From NCBI GenBank assembly GCA_030681645.1, contig JAUXRX010000024.1, forward strand, positions 248,001-312,000: a stretch of DNA of 64,000 nt, read 5' to 3'. The notes beneath the pieces are model-generated. The model made no database searches. It was not told the DNA's origin and saw only the letters and a program-made list of their open reading frames with translations. The stretch is from Archangium sp. GTDB lineage: Bacteria; Myxococcota; Myxococcia; Myxococcales; Myxococcaceae. Position 1 is the stretch's first letter, and every line of letters begins with the position of its first letter. Position numbers and translations under genes: made by a program. Positions 18,701 to 27,600 of this stretch are shown piece by piece.

Positions 18701-19795
18701 CAGATCGCCGCCGACGAAGGGTGGCTTGCCGGTGAGCAGCTCGTAGGCCACGCAACCCATCGCGTAGATGTCGGTGCGGTGATCGAGCTCGTCGGCCAGC
18801 GCCTGCTCGGGCGCGAGGTAGGCGGGCGTACCCACCACCACGCCCATCTGGGTCAGCTTGCTGGTGCTGGTGGTGGCCAGGGCGTCGCCGAGGCGCGCGA
18901 TGCCGAAGTCGAGGATCTTCGCCCGGTCGCCGCCGTCGCGCCGGTGCCCGAGCATGATGTTGGGCGGCTTGAGGTCGCGGTGCACCACGCCCAGGCCGTG
19001 CGCTTCGTTGAGCCCGTCGAGCACCTGCGCGAGGATCTCCACCGCCTCAGCGGGCGAGAGCGGCCCCCGCTCGACCCGCTTCTCCAGCGTCTCGCCCTCG
19101 ACGAATTCCATGGCGAGGAAGAGCTGGCCGTCGGTGGTGCGGCCGAAGTCGAACACACGCACGATGTGCGGGTTCTCGAGCCTGGAGACGAGCTGGGCCT
19201 CGCGCTCGAAGCGGCCCCACATCTCGGCGTCACCGGACAGCGCGCGGCGCAGCATCTTGAGGGCGATGGGGCGCTTCAAGAGCACGTGCTGCGCCCGGTA
19301 CACCTCGCCCATGCCGCCGGTGGCGAGGTGCGCCTCGATGCGGAAGCGGCCGTCGACCATGGTGCCGGGCTCGAGCCGCTCGGCCCGGGCGTCGTCACCC
19401 GGCGTGGGAAGCGGCTCGGCCTGCGCCGGGGTGACGATCACGCCTCGAGGCGCGAGTCCGCCGATCGGCGCGATGCGCATGCGGGTGGTGGCGAAGATGC
19501 CCGACGAAGCGAGCCCGTCGCGGAACTCGAGCACGAACTTGCAGACGGCCTTCCACGAGGGCTCGTCGAGCATCACCTTGAGCCCGACGCTGCCCGACTC
19601 GTCGAAGTCGGCGGCCTCCACCGTGCCCCGCAGCTCGAGGCGCGCTTCGACCACGGTCACGTCGATGTCCATCACCGCGCCCGGCTCGACCTCGTCGGGG
19701 TAGGGCACGAAGCACGACGGCCCCCGAGCGATGAAGGCCGCGCGGAACTCGTCAATCGAGTGAAAGGCGACGCCGCATCGAATCGACCCTGCCAA
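15740..19795 (-). CDS. Hanks-type Ser/Thr kinase fused to PilZ-like N-terminus, ATPase-like module and TPR region
   Basis: 1351 aa. Residues 1-110 are beta-rich with a PilZ-like look (IRCGVAFHSIDEFRAAFIARG... ESGSVGLKVML). The kinase spans about 148-410: GGMGEVYRA glycine loop, catalytic K180 (IALKML), HRDLKPPN (D274) and DFG 296-298, then GTPAYLAPEQ. A Pro/Ala-rich linker (about 420-520) leads to an STAND-like ATPase region with GPAGSGHTSLANQF, where the Walker A lysine is replaced by His708. The last 300 residues are helical repeats of TPR type (ALLNAVSAQAAALPVPSPEYLLLEARVLRLEGR). This is the usual myxobacterial signalling architecture; the substrate is unknown. Confidence 0.92.
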   Translation of the reverse strand: MAGSIRCGVAFHSIDEFRAAFIARGPSCFVPYPDEVEPGAVMDIDVTVVEARLELRGTVEAADFDESGSVGLKVMLDEPSWKAVCKFVLEFRDGLASSGIFATTRMRIAPIGGLAPRGVIVTPAQAEPLPTPGDDARAERLEPGTMVDGRFRIEAHLATGGMGEVYRAQHVLLKRPIALKMLRRALSGDAEMWGRFEREAQLVSRLENPHIVRVFDFGRTTDGQLFLAMEFVEGETLEKRVERGPLSPAEAVEILAQVLDGLNEAHGLGVVHRDLKPPNIMLGHRRDGGDRAKILDFGIARLGDALATTSTSKLTQMGVVVGTPAYLAPEQALADELDHRTDIYAMGCVAYELLTGKPPFVGGDLRKVISQHLTSAPVDPAKVRPELAAFPQLCAAVLKALAKEREHRFQNVIDFREALRQALHAPGEPAVPLAELVPEPSAPWPPAAEWQPAPAPSAAPTVAPEAAPVLGGEANDFFTSVGSAVFPGSSGSAAPASSSSRPPAQAAGAPAAVSEKAGEGVFARLEVLGPLPSSAPGQACLARVQEAVTRSGGFVAATDEEGVTFGFIGGGGRPSGRATRAMLAARELVAVESARLRVSATVRGLAASAAFPLAPQVVEKSRRQLASGRANTLWLEQRISAPAARLCELASTEVQGLVACGAPKRRARVTPELISRRPPLEAFERRLTSLQQGVVAPLLVTGPAGSGHTSLANQFVAMARKQKALAQGTTGLPEAFGALVELLCAAVGVHPAERLTRLAAALEQLPIVDSARQSALDLAGVKPLPVLMTAGQAVHALRGVLRTVAAERPMVLVFDGLHTMDEGSVEAFGVMASRPASRELIVGLAAPSPFDAKLTGLQTVALAPLSQADVQRLVSVALGAVAGPALTKYVHAQSDGVPATALQLLAWLDDGGLLTDGEGSVELCEPRLGAPPAGPLRAAIDVMPSDQRLVLQTAAILGARFDQALLKDLLPQVVPQVLPLLQASGWLTSETPKRGRFTSPAARGAVPPLAPAEAQATHLAAAAALIARGTADATSVDHAQLAGHLTAAGDGTRGAPLWKHVLELAVARRDPRGASRAWAGLSAAMGLMPPYEAQARGQVDALARSAAQSLVVEDTARARALLNAVSAQAAALPVPSPEYLLLEARVLRLEGRRVKAVEVLNAAEQAAGGGRVLALVLAERGEAREVEGDLDGASQALEQARRLAPEGAELARWHGEVDLAARLEARLATITFARRDVGKALTLLESSLTKWRAAGWAFAEARVLATMGTVLAYQQRFPDAAAAYQAAALAGARCGDLRFQARALLQQAKAIRKQQGESASMKSVALEAKKLALVLGWEEGRLDATALLGQT

Positions 19796-19876
19796 GACGC
19801 CCCCGCGTGAGAAGGCCGTGAGTCTCGCACGGCTGGGGCGGTTCCTGCGCGGACAGAAACCAGGCGCCGTCGAACG

Positions 19877-20515
19877 TCAGGCGGGGGGCGCGTTCTTCTG
19901 TTCCCAGACGCCCCGCGCCCGGAAGACGCGCTCGACGTAGAGCGCGTGCAGGGCGTGGAGGGGCGCGGCGACCGGCTCTCCCTCGAGCAGGGCGACGGCC
20001 TCGGCGATGGCCTCGAGGGTAGACCTTCCCGCCTCGAACTTCGAGTCGCGCAGGCGGAGGACCTTCGTCACCTTCTCGGGCAGGGCGAGCTTCGGCACCG
20101 CGTGCAGCGCGGGCAGCTTGGCGTACATCCTCCGCACCTGCCGCCAGGTGCCGTCGAGCACGACCAGGCGGGTGACGCCGGTGCCGTCCCACGGGGCGCT
20201 CTCCTCGGTGGGGAAGAGGAGGTGGGTGCCGGCGCCTACCAGAGCGGGCAGCTCCGTTCGGGCGGGCTCGGAGTTCTCGCGGAAGTCGAGGATGCGCAGG
20301 TTCGGCATGGCCAGCGCCGCGATGCGGGCGGTGCCGGTCGACTTCCAGCTCTCGCGCTCGTGGCGCACCACCAGCACCTCGGTGCGGGTGCTCACGGTGG
20401 GCATGGTGCCGCAGACGCAGAAGGCATCGAGGATCCAGCAGCGTTGGCAGCGGCCCGGCTGACCCTTGTTGGTGAAGGAGCGCAGAGTTCGGGGCTCATA
20501 TAAGGTCCGCCGCAT
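19877..20515 (-). CDS. tRNA-uridine aminocarboxypropyltransferase, DTW domain
   Basis: 212 aa if started at the ATG at 20515. It carries the zinc-type cysteines CQRCWILDAFCVC near the N-terminus, VVLDGTWRQVRRMYAKLP (the D-x-T-W motif giving the family its name) and LRDSKFEAGRSTLEAIAEA. DTW proteins (TapT) transfer the aminocarboxypropyl group of SAM to N3 of uridine 47 in tRNA. The start is uncertain: the ATG shares bases with the ATG of the divergent AraC gene and has no Shine-Dalgarno, so translation may begin a little further in. Confidence 0.87.
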   Translation of the reverse strand: MRRTLYEPRTLRSFTNKGQPGRCQRCWILDAFCVCGTMPTVSTRTEVLVVRHERESWKSTGTARIAALAMPNLRILDFRENSEPARTELPALVGAGTHLLFPTEESAPWDGTGVTRLVVLDGTWRQVRRMYAKLPALHAVPKLALPEKVTKVLRLRDSKFEAGRSTLEAIAEAVALLEGEPVAAPLHALHALYVERVFRARGVWEQKNAPPA

Positions 20516-21539
20516 GTCGCGCAGCGACTTCGACTTCGAATCACGGCTGGTACCGCTCCTCCTGGCGTACGCGCAGCACCGGGGCGTCGCGATCGAGCCG
20601 CTCATCTCCAGGCACAAGCTGCCGGCCGACGTGCTCGCCCAGCCGCCGGGCAAGGTGCCGATCACCACCCCCATCTCGGTGCTGCCCGCGCTGGCCGACG
20701 ACATCGCCGCGGCCTTGAACGACCCTCACCTGGGGCTCGAGCTCTCGGCGTGGCTCCCGCGCGGCGCCTACGGCGTGGCGGAGTTCCTGATGCGCGCCGG
20801 GCCCACCCTGCGCCACTCGTTCGCGAACCTCTCGCGCTTCAGCGGCATTCTCGCGCCGGGCCAGACCTTCCGCTTCGAAGAGACGGCCGACGAGGCGCAG
20901 CTGCACCACAGCGTCACGCTGCGGCCCGGCGCGATCGGCCGGCACCTGGCGGAATATTCGACCGCGGTGATCGTGAAGACCTTCGTGCTGATGAGCGGCG
21001 CGAAGCCGACGCGCGCGTGGTTCACGCACTCCCGCCCGCGGGAGCTCGACCTGCAGCGGCTGTCCCAGGGCCTGGCCACCCACGAGATCACCTTCGACGA
21101 GCCGACCAACGGCTTCGCCCTCTCGCGCTCGCTGCTCGACGGGCCGGTGCACGGAGGTGACGCGGCGCTCTACACCTTCCTCGAGGAGCACGCGGTCGCC
21201 GCCCTCGCCTCGCGCCCGCGCACGGACGATCTGATCGACAAGGTGCGCCACCAGATTCGCGAGGCGCTCAAGCAGGGTGAGCCCAACGTCGAGCGGCTCG
21301 CCACCCGGCTCAACATGAGCGGCCGCACCCTGCAGCGCCGCCTGTCGGATCTGAAGACGTCGTTCCAGGAAGTGCTCGACCTGGTGCGCTTCGACCTCGC
21401 GCGCGCGTACCTGAAGGACGTGCGCCTCGACGTGAGCCAGGTGGCGTACCTGCTCGGCTACTCCGAGCTGCGGGCCTTCGATCGCGCCTTCCGGCGCTGG
21501 GCCGACAAGTCACCGACCGAGTGGCGCAGCGAGACATGA
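20514..21539 (+). CDS. AraC-family transcriptional regulator
   Basis: 341 aa from the ATG at 20514, which has AAGG 8 nt upstream. The first 240 residues are the arabinose-binding-like domain of the OruR/ArgR-type AraC family (VPLLLAYAQHRGVAIEPL, FSGILAPGQTFRFEE). The C-terminal helix-turn-helix pair is complete: ERLATRLNMSGRTLQRRLSDLKTSFQEVLDLVRFDLARAYL and VSQVAYLLGYSELRAFDRAFRRWADKSPTEWR. It overlaps ltaE by ATGA, so it probably controls threonine aldolase and its own operon in response to a small ligand. Confidence 0.92.
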   Translation: MSRSDFDFESRLVPLLLAYAQHRGVAIEPLISRHKLPADVLAQPPGKVPITTPISVLPALADDIAAALNDPHLGLELSAWLPRGAYGVAEFLMRAGPTLRHSFANLSRFSGILAPGQTFRFEETADEAQLHHSVTLRPGAIGRHLAEYSTAVIVKTFVLMSGAKPTRAWFTHSRPRELDLQRLSQGLATHEITFDEPTNGFALSRSLLDGPVHGGDAALYTFLEEHAVAALASRPRTDDLIDKVRHQIREALKQGEPNVERLATRLNMSGRTLQRRLSDLKTSFQEVLDLVRFDLARAYLKDVRLDVSQVAYLLGYSELRAFDRAFRRWADKSPTEWRSET

Positions 21540-22561
21540 GCGCGGCCCCGATCGACCTGAGGAGCGACACGGTCACCCGGCCCACGGCAGCCATGCGCGA
21601 GGCGATGGTGCGCGCCGAGGTCGGTGACGACGTCTTCGGCGACGACACCACGGTGAACCGGCTGCAGGAAACGCTCGCCGGTCAGCTGGGCTTCGAAGCC
21701 GGCCTGTTCTTTCCCTCGGGCACCCAGTGCAACCTCGCCGCGCTGATGGCGCACTGCCAGCGGGGTGATGAGTTCCTGGTGGGGCAGGAAGCGCACACGT
21801 ACCTGCACGAGGGCGGCGGCGCGGCGGTGCTGGGCAGCATTCAGAGCCAGCCCCTGGCGCAGGCGCCCGACGGGACGATTCCCCTGGCGTCGATCGAGGC
21901 GGCGATCAAACCCGCCGACGATCACCACGTGCGCACGCGGCTCCTCGCGCTCGAGAACACCATCGGCGGCAAGGTGCTGCCGCAGGGTCACGCGCAGGAA
22001 GCGACGACGCTGGCGCATCGCCACGGGCTGGCCACGCACCTCGACGGCGCGCGGCTGTTCAACGCCGCGGTGAAGCAGCAGGTCGAGGCGCGGGTGCTGG
22101 TGCAGGGCTTCGACTCGGTGTCGGTGTGCCTGTCGAAGGGCCTGGGCGCCCCGGTCGGGTCGGTGCTGGTGGGCACGCGCGCGTTGATCAAGGAGGCGCG
22201 GCGGTGGCGCAAGGTGCTCGGCGGCGGCATGCGCCAGGCAGGCATTCTCGCGGCGGCCGGGCTCTACGCGCTCGAGCATCACGTCGCGCGGCTCGCGGAG
22301 GATCACTCGAACGCGCAGGCGCTGGCCGGGGGCTTGCGCGGGCTGCCGGGCCTCGAGGTGGAAGCGCCGGAGACGAACATCGTGTGGGTGAACGTGGCGG
22401 CGCCGCTGGCGGCGAGGTTGGTGCCGGCGCTCGCGGAGCGCGGCGTGCTGGCGACCGGAACCACCCGGGTGCGGTTCGTCACGCACCTCGACGTGAGCGC
22501 CGCGGACGTGGCTCGCGCGGTCGCGGTGGTGCGGGAAGTAACCTCTCCCAGCGGCTGCTGA
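21536..22561 (+). CDS. ltaE: low-specificity L-threonine aldolase
   Basis: 341 aa, PLP-dependent fold type I. Start at the ATG 21536 overlapping the AraC stop (ATGA). DLRSDTVTRPTAAMREAM at the N-terminus, VFGDDTTVN, FFPSGTQCNL, ATHLDGARLFNAAV (Asp pairing with the PLP pyridine) and VSVCLSKGLGAPVGSVL with Schiff-base Lys201 are the family signatures. It cleaves L-threonine or L-allo-threonine to glycine and acetaldehyde. Coupling to a regulator suggests substrate-induced expression. Confidence 0.93.
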   Translation: MSAAPIDLRSDTVTRPTAAMREAMVRAEVGDDVFGDDTTVNRLQETLAGQLGFEAGLFFPSGTQCNLAALMAHCQRGDEFLVGQEAHTYLHEGGGAAVLGSIQSQPLAQAPDGTIPLASIEAAIKPADDHHVRTRLLALENTIGGKVLPQGHAQEATTLAHRHGLATHLDGARLFNAAVKQQVEARVLVQGFDSVSVCLSKGLGAPVGSVLVGTRALIKEARRWRKVLGGGMRQAGILAAAGLYALEHHVARLAEDHSNAQALAGGLRGLPGLEVEAPETNIVWVNVAAPLAARLVPALAERGVLATGTTRVRFVTHLDVSAADVARAVAVVREVTSPSGC

Positions 22562-22567
22562 GATCGG

Positions 22568-22609
22568 CCCCTCACCCCGACCCTCTCCCCGCTACGCAGG
22601 GAGAGGGAG
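22568..22609. repeat. dispersed repeat family B, copy 1
   Basis: A 42-bp sequence, cccctcaccccgaccctctc then a short loop and gggagaggg, between the convergent ltaE and 159-aa genes. Its arms pair as a hairpin with a loop of a few bases. Related copies are at 27895-27934 and 52799-52837 and a half copy at 62722-62741. In position it could serve as a bidirectional transcription terminator. Confidence 0.75.
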
Positions 22610-22617
22610 GCACCTGA

Positions 22618-23097
22618 TCACTTGAGCGTGTCGACGTACTCGCTGAGCAGGTCGAGGGCCTTCTTCACGTCACGGCCGCCCTCGCGGGTGGTGAAGTCCT
22701 GGCGCAGCTTGTTCGCCTTGACCGTCAAGGTGAGCGCGGCGACGCGGGCGTCCTTCGTGGTGCCGTCGAACTTGAGGGTGGTGGCATCGGAGCCGCTGAG
22801 CTCGAGCCGCGAGGTGCCGCCGCTGCCGTGGTGCGTGGCGACGAGGCGGGTGCCTTCGAAGGAATAGATGGTGGCCGAGGTGACCGTGGTGCGGTCGGCG
22901 GCGGTGTTCGTCTCGAGCACCGAGGTGCCCGCCCCCACCAGCCGGAGCGTCACGTACTGCACCGGCCCGTCCTTCGCGTCGGTCTTCCAGGAGCCCTCGA
23001 GCTTCTTGAGCCGCTCGAAGGCCGCGTTGCCGTCGACGGCAGGACCGGCGGGGGGCGCGGCGAAGGACAGGGCGACGAGGAAGGCGAGCGAGTGCAT
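22618..23097 (-). CDS. secreted protein of unknown function
   Basis: 159 aa with a signal peptide (MHSLAFLVALSFAAPPAGPA). The mature part begins AAFERLKKLEGSWKTDAKDGPVQYVTLRL, a layout of DUF1579-like lipocalin-type proteins (LxGxWxxd then YxxLRxVGxGTSVLE), and forms an all-beta barrel with a C-terminal helix (RDVKKALDLLSEYVDTL). No catalytic motif is visible. Divergent from the 214-aa membrane protein gene over 92 bp. Confidence 0.72.
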   Translation of the reverse strand: MHSLAFLVALSFAAPPAGPAVDGNAAFERLKKLEGSWKTDAKDGPVQYVTLRLVGAGTSVLETNTAADRTTVTSATIYSFEGTRLVATHHGSGGTSRLELSGSDATTLKFDGTTKDARVAALTLTVKANKLRQDFTTREGGRDVKKALDLLSEYVDTLK

Positions 23098-23189
23098 GAA
23101 ACCTCCGGGGCGGCGGAGTGTAGGGGGCTGACGCGCCGGTCCCGCACCAAATTCGAGAAGCCCAGCGCGAGGCGCACTACGCTCCTGGC

Positions 23190-23834
23190 ATGCGCCCCAC
23201 CCTCCTTCTCTGTGGGTTGTTGCTCGGCTCGGCCGCGCGGGCCGGGGAGCCGTCTCCTCCCCCGGTGATGCCGACGGAGGTGGCCGAGCCCGCCCTGCCC
23301 CCGGAGTTCCTCGACCAGGCCCTCAAGGTCGACGTCGACAACCGCATCACCCGGGGCCGGGCCCAGGCGCCGCTGACGCACCGCGAGCTGTTCCAGAAGC
23401 TGGGCCGGGCCGACCTGCTGGCGAAGAGCGACGGGATGCTCACCCGCAGGCGATGGCTGATCGTCGGCGCCGTGGGGCTGAGCACGGCGGCCATCGTGGC
23501 GGGGAGCATTCTCATCGCCACCGCGCCCAACCTGGCCACGCCAGCCTGCGAGAACTCGGTGCAGGTCTACAACGAGATCTGCGTGCCCCGCGCGAACCAG
23601 CACAACATCTCGGGCACGGCGATCATCGTCGGCGGCGTGGTGGGTGCGCTGCTCATGGCCGGCTTCGCCTACGGGAGCGACCCCGCGGTGCTCACCCGTG
23701 ACGAGACGGTGTCGCTGGTGGGCACCTACAACTCGCAGCTGGCGCGCCAGTTGCGGCGCCCGCCCGCCGGCCTGCGCCTCCTTCCCATGGTGACGCCCGA
23801 CGGGGCGTCGCTCACCGCTTCACTGCGTTTCTGA
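23190..23834 (+). CDS. exported membrane protein of unknown function
   Basis: 214 aa with a signal peptide (MRPTLLLCGLLLGSAARAG), a Pro-rich start, then two transmembrane helices (RRRWLIVGAVGLSTAAIVAGSILIATAP and ISGTAIIVGGVVGALLMAGFAYG) separated by a short loop with two cysteines (ACENSVQVYNEIC). The last 50 residues are soluble. It is followed after 17 bp by the TPR lipoprotein gene on the same strand, and the two probably form an operon. Confidence 0.72.
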   Translation: MRPTLLLCGLLLGSAARAGEPSPPPVMPTEVAEPALPPEFLDQALKVDVDNRITRGRAQAPLTHRELFQKLGRADLLAKSDGMLTRRRWLIVGAVGLSTAAIVAGSILIATAPNLATPACENSVQVYNEICVPRANQHNISGTAIIVGGVVGALLMAGFAYGSDPAVLTRDETVSLVGTYNSQLARQLRRPPAGLRLLPMVTPDGASLTASLRF

Positions 23835-23851
23835 TTCGAGGGGACCTGAAC

Positions 23852-24610
23852 ATGAAGAAGCTCTGCTTCGCCCTGGCGCTGGCTTCGCTGTGCGCGTGCA
23901 AGGACCCCGAGCCGTTCGACGTGGCGCGGGTGAAGGGCAGCGAGCTGCTCGCGAAGAGCGACTTCGCGGGGGCGGCGACCGAGTACGAGAAGTCGCTGCA
24001 GCTCAAGCCCGACCAGGACGCCAAGGTGTGGGATCGCGCGGCCTTCGCCAACATGAAGGCGGGCAACTACGACCGCGCCGCGGAGCTGCTCGAGAAGAGC
24101 CTGGAACGCCGGCCCGAGCTGGCGGCGAAGAGCGACACGCTGCGGAACATCGCGGGCATGTACCTGCAGCAGGCGAAGGACTCGGCCAACGCCGAGAAGT
24201 ACTTCCAGAAGGCGGCCGCGCTCGACCCGAAAGACGAGCAGGCGCTGAGCTGGCTGGCGGAGATCTCCTCGCAGCGCGGCGGGGCGCGGCAGCAGACCGC
24301 GGAGCCGCAGCCCGAGCACCTCAAGGTCGCCCTGGAGCGCTACGACGCGGTGATCGCGCTCAACCCCGCCAAGGCCGACGCCTACGTGAACAAGCGCATC
24401 GTGCTGGTGAAGTACATCGAGTTCCTCAAGAAGCAGAAGGTGTCGATCCTCGCGGACGCGGAGAGCCAGAAGGCCGACAAGGAAGCGTTCGCCGACATCC
24501 AGCAGCAGGCCACCGACACGCAGACGCGCATCGATGAGCTGATGGGCCAGCTCGAGACGACCACGAAGAAGCTGGGCGAGGTCAACAAGGCCGCGAAGGC
24601 GGCCAAGTAG
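23852..24610 (+). CDS. TPR-repeat lipoprotein
   Basis: 252 aa. Start ATG with GAGGGGACC upstream. Lipobox LCAC (MKKLCFALALASLCACKD). The mature part has at least three TPR units: GAATEYEKSLQLKPDQDAKVWDRAAFANMKAGNYDRAAELLEKSLERRPEL, then AEKYFQKAAALDPKDEQALSWLAE and ALERYDAVIALNPAKADAYVNK, then a coiled tail (IDELMGQLETTTKKLGEV). Likely a periplasmic scaffold protein; partner unknown. Confidence 0.82.
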   Translation: MKKLCFALALASLCACKDPEPFDVARVKGSELLAKSDFAGAATEYEKSLQLKPDQDAKVWDRAAFANMKAGNYDRAAELLEKSLERRPELAAKSDTLRNIAGMYLQQAKDSANAEKYFQKAAALDPKDEQALSWLAEISSQRGGARQQTAEPQPEHLKVALERYDAVIALNPAKADAYVNKRIVLVKYIEFLKKQKVSILADAESQKADKEAFADIQQQATDTQTRIDELMGQLETTTKKLGEVNKAAKAAK

Positions 24611-24624
24611 CGCCTCGACTTCAA

Positions 24625-27600
24625 CTACTTCCGCAGCCAGTCCTGAATCGGCGTGTAGCTGCGCGCGCCGCCGGCCTGCGCCTCGAGGGCGCCCACGCCC
24701 ATGCGGGCGGCTTCCATGGTGGTGAAGTACGAGAGCCCGCGGGTGAGCGCCTCGCGGCGGATGGTGTACGAGTCGGAGATCTCCTTCTTCCCCGCCGTGG
24801 TGTTGATCACGAGCGCGATCTCCTTGCTGATCATGCGATCGACGATGTGCGGGCTGCCCTCGCGCACCTTGTTCACCCGCTCGGCGGGGATGCCCTTGCG
24901 CCCCAGGTAGTCGAGCGTGCCGCCGGTGGCGCAGAGGGTGAAGCCCAGGGTGCGCAGCCGCTTGGCGAGGTCCACCAGGCCCGGCTTGTCGTCGTCCTTC
25001 ACCGAGACGAACACGGTGCCGCCACGCGGGAGCGCGGACCCGGTGGCCAGCGTCGACTTCGCGAACGCCGCGTGCACGTTGGCGTCGAGCCCCATCACCT
25101 CGCCGGTGCTCTTCATCTCGGGCCCGAGGATGACGTCGGTGTTGGTGAAGCGCGCGAAGGGGAAGACGCTCTCCTTCACCGCGTAGTGGTGCATCTCGGG
25201 GTCCTTGGTGAGCCCCTGCTCTGCCAGCGTCTTGCCCGCCATGCAGAGCGCCGCCACCTTCGCCAGCGCCACGCCGGTCGCCTTGGCGATGAAGGGCACG
25301 GTGCGCGACGCGCGCGGGTTGACCTCGAGCACGTAGATGGCCTTGCCCTGCACGGCGAACTGCACGTTCATCAGGCCCACCACCTTGAGCTCGCGTGAGA
25401 GCGAGATGGCGATGTCCTTGAGGCGCTCGATCACGTCGGGCGCCAGCGAGTGCGGGGGCAGCACGCAGGCCGCGTCGCCGCTGTGCACGCCCGCCTCTTC
25501 CACGTGCTCGAGCACGCCGCCCACGATGCAGGCGCCGGTGGCGTCGCACACGAGATCGAGGTCGACCTCGGTCGCCGACTGGAGGAACCGATCGATCAGC
25601 ACCGGGTTCTCCGAAGACGGCATCAACGACTCGCGCATGTAGCGATCGAGATCCGCGCGGTCGTAGACGACCTCCATGGCCCGGCCGCCCAGCACGTACG
25701 AGGGGCGCACCATCACGGGGTAGCCGATGCTCTCGGCGGTCTTGTGGGCCTCGTCGGGCGCGCGCGCGGTGCCGTTCTCGGGCTGGCGCAGGCGCAGGCG
25801 ATCGACGAGCTTGCTGAAGCGCTCGCGGTCTTCGGCCTGGTCGATCGCGTCGGGGGTGGTGCCCAGAATGGGAACGCCCGCGGCCTCGAGGGGCTTGGAG
25901 AGCTTGAGCGGCGTCTGCCCGCCGAACTGAACGATGACGCCCAGCGGCTTCTCGCGGTGGATGATCTCGAGCACGTCTTCCATCGTGAGCGGCTCGAAGT
26001 ACAACCGGTCGGAGGTGTCGTAGTCGGTCGACACCGTCTCGGGGTTGCAGTTGACCATGATGGTCTCGAAGCCCGCCTCGCGCAGGGCGAAGGCCGCGTG
26101 CACGCAGCAGTAATCGAACTCGATGCCCTGCCCGATGCGAATGGGCCCGCTGCCGAGGATGACGATCTTCTTCCGGTCGGTGGGGGGCGCCTCGTCCTCT
26201 TCTTCGTAGGTCGAATAGAGATACGGGGTGAACGCCTCGAACTCGGCGGCGCAGGTGTCGACGCGCTTGTAGACGGGGCGGATGTTGCGCTTCCACCGCT
26301 CCTCGCGGACCACCTTCTCGGTGGTGCCCAGCGCCTGCGCGAGCTGGCCGTCTGAGAAGCCGCGCGACTTGTGCATCTTGAGCTCGGCGTCGGAGATCTT
26401 CGAGAGCGAGCCCTTCGCCTCGATCTCGTTGAGCTCCTTCACCAGCGCCTCGAGCTGGCGGAGGAACCAGGGATCCATCGCGGTGAGCGCGTGCACCTGC
26501 TCGACCGTCATGCCCAGCTGGAACGCCTCGAGCACGATCCACGGGCGCTCGGGGGTGGGCACGCGCAAGAGCTCCTCGCGCTCGGCGGCGGACCGCTTCA
26601 TCGCCTCGGCCTTCGTGGGAATGGGGTGCTTGCCCTGCTCGAGCGAGCGGAAGGCCTTCTGGTACGACTCGCGGAAGGTGCGGCCGATGGCCATCACCTC
26701 GCCCACGCTGCGCATCATGGTGCCCAGGGTGCGCGGGCTCTTGGGGAACTTCTCGAAGTTGAACTTGGGCAGCTTCACCACCACGTAGTCGATGGTGGGC
26801 TCGAACGACGCCGGGGTGTCGCGGGTGATGTCGTTCTTGAGCTCGTCGAGCGTGTAGCCGATGGCCAGCTTCGCGGCGATCTTCGCGATGGGGTAGCCGG
26901 TGGCCTTGCTGGCCAGGGCCGAGCTGCGCGAGACGCGCGGGTTCATCTCGATGACGACCATTCGGCCGTCCTTCGGGTTCAGCCCGAACTGCACGTTCGA
27001 GCCGCCGGTGTCGACGCCGATCTCCCGCATGATCGCGAGCGAGGCGTCGCGCATGCGCTCGTATTCCTTGTCGGTCAACGTCTGCGCGGGGGCGACGGTG
27101 ATGCTGTCGCCGGTGTGCACGCCCATCGGGTCGAGGTTCTCGATGGAGCAGACGATGATGCAGTTGTCCTTCGAGTCGCGGACGACCTCGAGCTCGTATT
27201 CCTTCCAGCCGAGCACCGACTCGTCGATCTGCACCGCGTGCACGGGGCTGGCCGCCAGCCCGCCGGCGCAGAGCTGCTCGAACTGTTCCTGGTTGAAGGC
27301 CACGCCGCCGCCGGTGCCGCCGAGGGTGAAGCTGGGGCGGATGATGGAAGGGAAGCCGAGGTCCTTCACCAGCGCGCGCGCCTCTTCCATGGTGGTGGCG
27401 ATGCCGGCCTTCGGCAGCTCGAGGCCGATCTTCTCCATCGCGGCCTTGAAGAGCTTGCGGTCTTCGGCCTTGTTGATGGCCTCGAGGGAGGCGCCGATGA
27501 GCTTCACGCCGTACTTCGCCAGGATGCCCTGTTCGGCGAGCTGCTTGGCGAGGTTGAGCGCGGTCTGCCCGCCCATGGTGGGGAGCAGCGAGTCAGGCCT

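Noticed and set aside
16154..19810. A 1218-codon plus-strand frame opposite the kinase
   Set aside because: Antisense of the kinase gene, with His/Arg/Gly-rich composition and no recognisable motif; the kinase itself has clear catalytic residues.
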